Origin: an uncultured Comamonadaceae bacterium
GTDB lineage: Bacteria; Pseudomonadota; Gammaproteobacteria; Burkholderiales; Burkholderiaceae
NCBI GenBank assembly: GCA_946482595.1
Contig: CAMLSD010000014.1
Span: 1 to 62,534, forward strand
Reading direction: 5' to 3'
Length of the DNA stretch: 62,534 bases
Part shown: positions 57,370-62,534 of the stretch, in pieces
Position numbering within the stretch: the stretch's first letter is position 1
How the letters are laid out: each line of letters begins with the position of its first letter
Notes under the pieces: generated by a model
What the model saw: only the letters and a program-made list of their open reading frames with translations
The model's database searches: none
Told to the model about the DNA's origin: nothing
Position numbers and translations under genes: made by a program

Positions 57370-58035
57370 ATGACCTTCAAACCCAGATTCATCAGCTTCG
57401 ACTGCTACGGCACCCTCATCAACTTCGAGATGGGACCGACGGCCAAGCTCCTGTTCAAGGACCGCGTGCCAGCCGAGCGCATGCCCGCGTTTCTGGACAG
57501 CTTCCGTGCCTATCGCCTCGACGAGGTGCTGGGCGACTGGAAACCCTTCCATGACGTGGTGGAGAACGCCATTCAGCGCGCGTGCAGGAAGCATGGCATC
57601 GAGTACCTGTCATCGGATGCGGCCGCCCTGTACGCAGCGGTGCCGACCTTTCAGCCCCACCCGAACGTCGTGGAGGTGCTGGAGGCCATCGCGCCGCACG
57701 TGCCCTTGGTGATCCTGTCCAACTCGATGGTGGACCTCATTCCCCACAGCGTTGCGCACCTCAAGGCTCCATTCCACAAGGTCTGCACCGCCGAGGAAGC
57801 GCGCGCCTACAAGCCGCGCATGCAGGCCTTCGAGTACATGTTCGATGAGCTCGGCTGCGGGCCCGAACAGATGATGCACGTCTCGTCGAGTTTCAGGTAC
57901 GACCTGATGACGGCGTCGGATCTGGGCTTCATGGCCAGAGCCTTCATCGACCGCGGCCATGAGCCCACGTCGAGCGACTACGGCGTGAACCGCCTCACCG
58001 ACGTTCGCCAGCTCCCTGCGCTGCTGGGCCTCTGA
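57370..58035 (+). CDS. HAD superfamily hydrolase, haloacid dehalogenase type II-like
   Basis: This 221-residue HAD protein has the nucleophile motif SFDCYGTL (Asp near residue 10), LSNS (motif II) and KPRMQAF with the motif III Lys. VSSSFRYD stands where haloacid dehalogenases have VSSNxxD, so the key Asn is Ser and true dehalogenation is doubtful. A phosphatase or phosphonatase-like activity is more plausible. The gene begins 13 nt after a TTGACTCACCGG stretch and its stop overlaps the kinase start (TGATG), making a tight HAD-kinase-lyase operon. Confidence 0.82.
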   Translation: MTFKPRFISFDCYGTLINFEMGPTAKLLFKDRVPAERMPAFLDSFRAYRLDEVLGDWKPFHDVVENAIQRACRKHGIEYLSSDAAALYAAVPTFQPHPNVVEVLEAIAPHVPLVILSNSMVDLIPHSVAHLKAPFHKVCTAEEARAYKPRMQAFEYMFDELGCGPEQMMHVSSSFRYDLMTASDLGFMARAFIDRGHEPTSSDYGVNRLTDVRQLPALLGL

Positions 58036-59141
58036 TGTTCAGCCTCGACACATCCCGTGGACCGTCCGGGGCCGCGCCGCCGGAGTGCCCGCACGACGCA
58101 GCGCAACTGAGCACCGCGGCGCCCAACCTCGCTGCGGCCGAGGTGCAGGCGTTGGTGGCGCGCCTCTATGGCATCGACGGCACGACCATCAGGCCGCTGG
58201 CCGGTGAGCGCGACCAGAACTGCGCCGTGGAGACGGCCGATGGCACACGCTACGTGTTCAAGATCAGCAACGTCTCCGAGCCCGTGCCGCTGGTGGACTT
58301 CCAGATCGCCGCGCTGGAGCACGTGGCCCGCACCTCGCCCGCACTGCCTGTGCCCCGCGTGGTGCACACGCTGAACGGCCAGACCCGTGACACCGTGGTG
58401 CTCGCCGATGGTGTCCGGGCCACGGTGCGCATGTTCACCTACCTGGAAGGCACCCAGATCCGGGAGACACCGCGCACCGCCGCGCAACGCCTGGCCATGG
58501 GGCGGGTGCTGGCGGCGCTGAACCTCGCCCTGCAAGGTTTCACCCACCCTGCGGCCGCTCACGAGCTGCTGTGGAACGTGTCGGCGGCGCACCGGCTCAC
58601 GGTGCAGCTGGACAGTCTGCCCCACGGGCCACGGCGCACGCTGGCGCAGTCGTTCATGACGCGTTTCACCGAACACGTGCTGCCCCGCCTGGGTTCCGTG
58701 CGCTCGCAAGTGATACACAACGACTACCACTTCTACAACGTGCTGGTCGCGCCCGATGACCACGAGCGCATCACCGGCATCATCGACTTCGGCGACATGC
58801 TTCATGCGCCCCTGGTGGGCGAGGTGGCCACCGCTGCGGCCTTTCACATGACCGGCAACACCGACCCGTTCGAGGGGCCGGCGCAGTTTGTCGCGGCCTA
58901 CCAGTCCGTGCTGCCACTGACCGAGCCCGAGCAGGACATCGTGGGTGACCTGATGGCGACGCGCCACCTCATCACCGCCCTGATTTCCGAGTGGCGCGTG
59001 CGGCGCTACCCCGAGAACCGCGCGTACATCATGCGCCACAACCCGGCAGCCTGGGAGGCGCTCTCGCAGCTGGCGGACCTTCCCCGCCACGAAGTGCGTG
59101 GCCGTCTGCTGAGGCCGTCCTACCAAGGAATCTCTTCATGA
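58035..59141 (+). CDS. APH-fold small-molecule kinase, hydroxylysine kinase-like
   Basis: This 368-residue protein has the aminoglycoside-phosphotransferase fold. The glycine-loop region RDQNCAV is followed by VFKISNVSE with the ATP-binding Lys. The catalytic loop is HNDYHFYN (Asp230) and the metal-binding Asp is in IIDFGDM (Asp251). The segments DQN, KISN and YPENRAYI match the human hydroxylysine kinase family (HYKK/AGPHD1) from memory. It overlaps the HAD stop and its own stop overlaps the class III lyase start (ATGA). It probably phosphorylates a hydroxylated amine, such as 5-hydroxylysine or ethanolamine, for the lyase downstream. Confidence 0.83.
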   Translation: MFSLDTSRGPSGAAPPECPHDAAQLSTAAPNLAAAEVQALVARLYGIDGTTIRPLAGERDQNCAVETADGTRYVFKISNVSEPVPLVDFQIAALEHVARTSPALPVPRVVHTLNGQTRDTVVLADGVRATVRMFTYLEGTQIRETPRTAAQRLAMGRVLAALNLALQGFTHPAAAHELLWNVSAAHRLTVQLDSLPHGPRRTLAQSFMTRFTEHVLPRLGSVRSQVIHNDYHFYNVLVAPDDHERITGIIDFGDMLHAPLVGEVATAAAFHMTGNTDPFEGPAQFVAAYQSVLPLTEPEQDIVGDLMATRHLITALISEWRVRRYPENRAYIMRHNPAAWEALSQLADLPRHEVRGRLLRPSYQGISS

Positions 59142-60496
59142 AGACCACCGCCGACTTCAACATGGTCAACGCCTACATTCCCGGGCGAGCCAAGGTCGAC
59201 CCCGCCACCGAGGCCATGATTGCGCGGCGCAATGCGCTGCTCGGTCCGGCTTACCGGCTGATGTACGAACACCCCCTGCACATCGTGCGCGGCGAAGGCG
59301 CGTGGCTGATCGACCCGCAGGGCCGCCGCTATCTGGATGCGTACAACAACGTCACGTCGCTCGGGCATTGCCACCCCGCAGTGGCCGACGCCATCTGCCG
59401 CCAGGTGCAGACCCTCGCGACCAACACGCGCTATCTGCACGCCACCATCCTGGAACTGGCCGAGCGCCTGCTCGCCAGCGTACCGGACACCGATCTGGCC
59501 CACATGATGCTGACCTGCACCGGGAGCGAAGCGAACGACCTGGCTTACCGCATCGCCAAGGTGTGCACCGGTGGCACGGGCGTGGTCGTCACCGACACGG
59601 CCTATCACGGCATCACCGATGCCGTGTCGCAGTTCTCGCCTTCGCTGGGCCCGACAGTCGACCTCGGGGCGCATGTTCGCCTGGTGCCGGCGCCGCGCCA
59701 GTACCACGCCGAGGGCGCTGACCTGGGCGAGCGCTTCACGCGTGACGTCGAGGCGGCCATCGCCGACCTGCAACGCCACGGCATCAAGCCGGCGGCGCTG
59801 ATCGTCGATTCGCTCTTCACCAGCGACGGCATCCTGCCCGAGCCTGCAGGGTTCCTGAAGGGCGCGGTCGAAGCGATCAAGCGCGCCGGCGGCCTGTTCA
59901 TCGCCGACGAAGTGCAGCCCGGCTTCGGGCGCACTGGCGCGCACATGTGGGGCTTCCAGCGCCACGGCCTCAAGCCCGACATCGTCACCCTGGGCAAGCC
60001 CATGGGCAATGGCCAGCCCATCGCCGGCCTGCTGGCAACAGCCGACGCCCTGGCGGAGTTCGGCGAGTACTCGCGCTACTTCAATACCTTCGCCGGCAAC
60101 ACCGTCTCGTGCGCTGCGGCCCTGGCAGTGCTGCAGACCATCGAGCGCGAACAGTTGGTGCCACACGCCGCCAAGGTCGGCAAGCTGCTGCTGGAGGGGA
60201 TCACCGGGCTTGCCTCCAAACATGAAGCCATTGGCGATGTGCGCGGCGCAGGGCTCTTTGTGGGTGTCGAACTCGTCTCGGACCGCACGACGCGGGCGGC
60301 GGATCGCAACCTGACCAGCCGGGTGGTCAACCTGATGCGCGACAAGGGCGTGCTGCTCAGCGCCTGCGCCCAAGGGCACAACGTGCTCAAGATCCGTCCG
60401 CCGCTGGTGCTGTCGGCGGAGCAGGCCACCATGGTGATCGATGTGCTGGACCAGTCGTTGTCCGAGGCACAGCGTGCGGCGTCCCAGGCGAGCTGA
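59138..60496 (+). CDS. Class III PLP enzyme, phosphohydroxylysine / phosphoethanolamine phospho-lyase-like
   Basis: This 452-residue class III PLP protein is closer to the AGXT2L phospho-lyase group than to ordinary aminotransferases. IVTLGKPMGNG with Schiff-base Lys287, YFNTFAGN, GDVRGAGLFVGVELV and NVLKIRPPL are all typical of human ETNPPL/PHYKPL. It is expected to convert an O-phosphorylated amino alcohol into an aldehyde, phosphate and ammonia. ATG 59138 overlaps the kinase stop, so substrate phosphorylation and elimination are coupled in one operon. Which hydroxyamine is used cannot be told from sequence. Confidence 0.83.
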   Translation: MKTTADFNMVNAYIPGRAKVDPATEAMIARRNALLGPAYRLMYEHPLHIVRGEGAWLIDPQGRRYLDAYNNVTSLGHCHPAVADAICRQVQTLATNTRYLHATILELAERLLASVPDTDLAHMMLTCTGSEANDLAYRIAKVCTGGTGVVVTDTAYHGITDAVSQFSPSLGPTVDLGAHVRLVPAPRQYHAEGADLGERFTRDVEAAIADLQRHGIKPAALIVDSLFTSDGILPEPAGFLKGAVEAIKRAGGLFIADEVQPGFGRTGAHMWGFQRHGLKPDIVTLGKPMGNGQPIAGLLATADALAEFGEYSRYFNTFAGNTVSCAAALAVLQTIEREQLVPHAAKVGKLLLEGITGLASKHEAIGDVRGAGLFVGVELVSDRTTRAADRNLTSRVVNLMRDKGVLLSACAQGHNVLKIRPPLVLSAEQATMVIDVLDQSLSEAQRAASQAS

Positions 60497-60511
60497 CGGC
60501 ACGGTGGCGCC

Positions 60512-61012
60512 ATGACATCCGTGGTTTCGTTCGACCGGTTCGATCTCAGGATCCTGGAGCATCTTCAGCGCGAAGGGCGCTGTTCGAACGTCGACCTCGC
60601 AGATGCCGTGGGCCTCAGTCCCAGCCCCTGCCTGCTGCGCACCAAGCGCATGCAGGCGGTCGGACTGATCCGCAGCTTTGGTGCCGACATCGCACTGGAA
60701 AAGCTGGGCGAGCATGTTGTCGTGTTCTCGGAGATCACCCTCGGCAGTCACACCCCCCAGGACTTCCGAAAGTTCGAGGAGGGCGCAGCAAGACACAAAG
60801 AGATCATCGAGTGCTACAACGTCAGTGGCGGCTACGACTACTTGTTGAAGATCGTGGCGCCAGGCATCGGCTACTTCCAGGCGCTGATGGACAAGATGCT
60901 GGAGGGCGACATGGGCATCGAACGTTTCGCCAGCCGCATCGTTCTACGTCAGCCGTTGAACCGGCGCGAGTACCCGTTGAACATCATTGCGACCCGCAAG
61001 CGCTGGGAGTAG
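60512..61012 (+). CDS. Lrp/AsnC family transcriptional regulator
   Basis: This 166-residue regulator closely resembles the Lrp protein at 55040-55534 and probably came from duplication. It has a helix-turn-helix (CSNVDLADAVGLSPSPCLLRT) and a RAM domain (VSGGYDYLLKIVAPG). It lies 15 nt after the lyase stop on the same strand, so it is likely the last gene of the HAD-kinase-lyase operon and controls it in response to the amine substrate. Confidence 0.88.
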   Translation: MTSVVSFDRFDLRILEHLQREGRCSNVDLADAVGLSPSPCLLRTKRMQAVGLIRSFGADIALEKLGEHVVVFSEITLGSHTPQDFRKFEEGAARHKEIIECYNVSGGYDYLLKIVAPGIGYFQALMDKMLEGDMGIERFASRIVLRQPLNRREYPLNIIATRKRWE

Positions 61013-61167
61013 GGCTGCGCGGGCACAGGCCGGCGGCAGGATCTGCTGACAGGGGCGCACACAATCGCAGTGTGCTGTGCACCGGCCCCCCAATACGGCA
61101 TGGGTGCAAGGGGCATGCGGCCTAGACTTTTCCGGATCCATCTCCTGAGTGACGAAACGGATCCACC

Positions 61168-62493
61168 ATGTCTCCTCCGCTGCAACACATACAGACTTCA
61201 AACAAGCTGCCGGCTGCCGCCGACGTCGTCGTGATCGGCGGCGGCATCATCGGTGTCTTCACCGCCTACTACCTGGCCCGGCGCGGCGTGTCGGTCGCCG
61301 TGGTCGAAAAGGGCCGGATCGGTGCCGAGCAATCGAGCCGCAACTGGGGCTGGTGCCGCCAGCAGAACCGCGACGCCCGTGAACTGCCGATGGCGAGCAA
61401 GAGCCTGGACCTGTGGGAGCAATTTGCCGCCGAGAGTGGCGAAGACACGGGGTTTCGTCGCTGCGGGCTCTTGTACCTGAGCAATGACGAGGCCGAGATT
61501 GCACGGTGGGCCCGCTGGCGCGACTTTGCCAGGACCGTGGGCGTGACCACCCACATGCTGAGCAGCCGCGAGGCCGCCGAGCGCGGACGGGCGACCGGCC
61601 GTGCCTGGAAGGGCGGTGTCTTCTCGCCCAGCGATGGCACCGCCGACCCTGGCAAGGCGGCGCCTGCTGTGGCTGCCGCGCTCATCAGGCTCGGCGGCAG
61701 CGTCCACCAGCACTGTGCGGCTCGCGGCATCGAGCTGGAGGGCGGGCGTGTCAGCGGCGTGATCACCGAAGCCGGTGTCATCAAGACCAGAACCGCCGTG
61801 CTCGCCGGCGGTGCCTGGGCGTCTTCGTTCTGCCGCCAGCTGGGCATCCGGTTTCCCCAGGCGACGGTCCGCCAGTCCATCCTGAGTGTGGCGCCCGTGG
61901 CGCAGCGTTTGCCGGATGCCCTGGTGAGCGCGGATGTGTCGGTGACGCGCCGCAGCGACGGTCGCTACGCCCTGGCCATCAGCGGCAGCGGGCATGTGGA
62001 CCCGACCATGCAGCTGTTGCGCTTCGCGCCCCAGTTCCTGCCGATGTTTGCCCAGCGCTGGCGCAAGGTCCGCCCGGGTGGCCTGCAAGGGATTCACAAC
62101 GGCCATGAATCGCTGGCGCGTTGGCGCCTCGACGCGCCTACGCCAATGGAACGGGTGCGCATCCTCAATCCGAAGGCCGATGAGCGCATGGTCCGCAAGA
62201 TCCGCCACCGCGCCATCGATCTGTTGCCCCAGCTGCGTGACGCCCCGATCACCCACACCTGGGCCGGCTACATCGACAGCACGCCGGACGGTGTGCCCGG
62301 CATCGGCGAGGTGCCGGGTGTGCCGGGCTTCATCCTGGCTGCGGGCTTTTCCGGGCACGGCTTTGGCATCGGCCCCGGCGCCGGCCACCTGATCGCCGAT
62401 CTGGCCACCGGTGCACGACCCCTCTTCGATCCGGCACCCTTCCGGCCGGAGCGGTTCAGCGCCTCGGCATGGGGCAAGGTCGCTGAGTTCTAG
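61168..62493 (+). CDS. FAD-dependent amine/amino acid oxidase (DAO family)
   Basis: This 441-residue flavoprotein has an N-terminal dinucleotide-binding motif, VVVIGGGIIGVFTAYYLA. GAEQSSRNWGWCRQQ follows, typical of DadA/PuuB-like DAO oxidoreductases. The C-terminal FAD-contact segment is WAGYIDSTPDGVPGIG, then GFSGHGFGIGPG. It should oxidise a secondary amine, D-amino acid or polyamine derivative. It is the last gene of the catabolic island, 155 nt after the Lrp regulator, with its own likely promoter. The substrate probably matches the lyase pathway, but this is inference. Confidence 0.87.
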   Translation: MSPPLQHIQTSNKLPAAADVVVIGGGIIGVFTAYYLARRGVSVAVVEKGRIGAEQSSRNWGWCRQQNRDARELPMASKSLDLWEQFAAESGEDTGFRRCGLLYLSNDEAEIARWARWRDFARTVGVTTHMLSSREAAERGRATGRAWKGGVFSPSDGTADPGKAAPAVAAALIRLGGSVHQHCAARGIELEGGRVSGVITEAGVIKTRTAVLAGGAWASSFCRQLGIRFPQATVRQSILSVAPVAQRLPDALVSADVSVTRRSDGRYALAISGSGHVDPTMQLLRFAPQFLPMFAQRWRKVRPGGLQGIHNGHESLARWRLDAPTPMERVRILNPKADERMVRKIRHRAIDLLPQLRDAPITHTWAGYIDSTPDGVPGIGEVPGVPGFILAAGFSGHGFGIGPGAGHLIADLATGARPLFDPAPFRPERFSASAWGKVAEF

Positions 62494-62534
62494 GCGCTAT
62501 CGCAGGCGCTATCGCAGGCGCTATCGCAGGCGCT
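62493..62534. repeat. 12-bp tandem repeat at the window end
   Basis: GGCGCTATCGCA repeats three times perfectly from 62493, with a fourth copy begun at the window edge (62529-62534). It starts at the last base of the FAD oxidase stop codon (TAG 62491-62493). Its extent beyond the window is unknown. Confidence 0.85.

Overview
The window is high-GC DNA with closely packed genes, short overlaps (ATGA junctions) and betaproteobacterial gene families: an AceE-type pyruvate dehydrogenase E1, a bioA-F-D-B operon, an H-NS-type protein, and a Rep_3/ParA/ParB set beside a DUF3701-type recombinase relative. The best guess is a member of the Burkholderiales, Leptothrix/Rubrivivax/Ideonella-like. The partition and replication block at 24.6-31.8 kb looks like the origin of a secondary replicon (chromid or megaplasmid). 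That assignment is inference; the genus cannot be proven from this sequence alone.

Layout. 1-2.1 kb: the N-terminal part of a large DUF4347/Ig-repeat surface protein on the minus strand, running off the left edge. 2.5-5.8 kb: two tandem amidohydrolase paralogues and a UbiD-type decarboxylase. 5.9-11 kb: a CPA2 antiporter, an SDR protein, a methyltransferase overlapping a lipoprotein gene, and an M15-like peptidase. 11.3-19.7 kb: a response regulator, a hybrid histidine kinase and a 1,968-residue fusion of GMC oxidoreductase, alpha/beta hydrolase and PhoD-like domains, packed as one transcription unit. 19.7-24.4 kb: a GntR regulator divergent from a PLP aminotransferase across a palindromic site, then a TPMT-like methyltransferase, a dienelactone-hydrolase-like protein, a LuxR regulator and a small zinc-ribbon protein.

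24.6-31.8 kb is the replication and partition locus: a catalytically degenerate tyrosine recombinase; parB and parA on the minus strand with three parS-like palindromes; a 0.6 kb origin with five direct 22-bp iterons, outlying copies and AT-rich DNA; a Rep_3 initiator; a small exported protein; and an H-NS-like protein. Two further iteron-like sequences lie inside the recombinase gene. 31.8-37.5 kb is a bioA-bioF-bioD-bioB operon ending in a cytochrome P450, which suggests a BioI-like pimeloyl supply. 37.7-46 kb carries a stand-alone receiver protein, an alpha/beta hydrolase, a Ser/Thr kinase fused to a sensory (Cache-like) and HAMP module, a Sel1/lytic transglycosylase, an unrecognised 444-residue protein and an AcuI-type reductase. 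46-54.9 kb: a Nudix/MBL fusion, an asparaginase, an orphan AceE divergent from an Lrp regulator, a proline-rich membrane-anchored protein, a flavin split-barrel protein and a small membrane protein.

55-62.5 kb looks like a catabolic island: three class III PLP or kinase enzymes, a HAD protein, an FAD amine oxidase and two Lrp/AsnC regulators. The kinase and one PLP enzyme closely resemble the hydroxylysine kinase / phosphohydroxylysine (or phosphoethanolamine) phospho-lyase pair, so the island probably degrades an amino alcohol or hydroxylated amino acid. The window ends inside a 12-bp tandem repeat.
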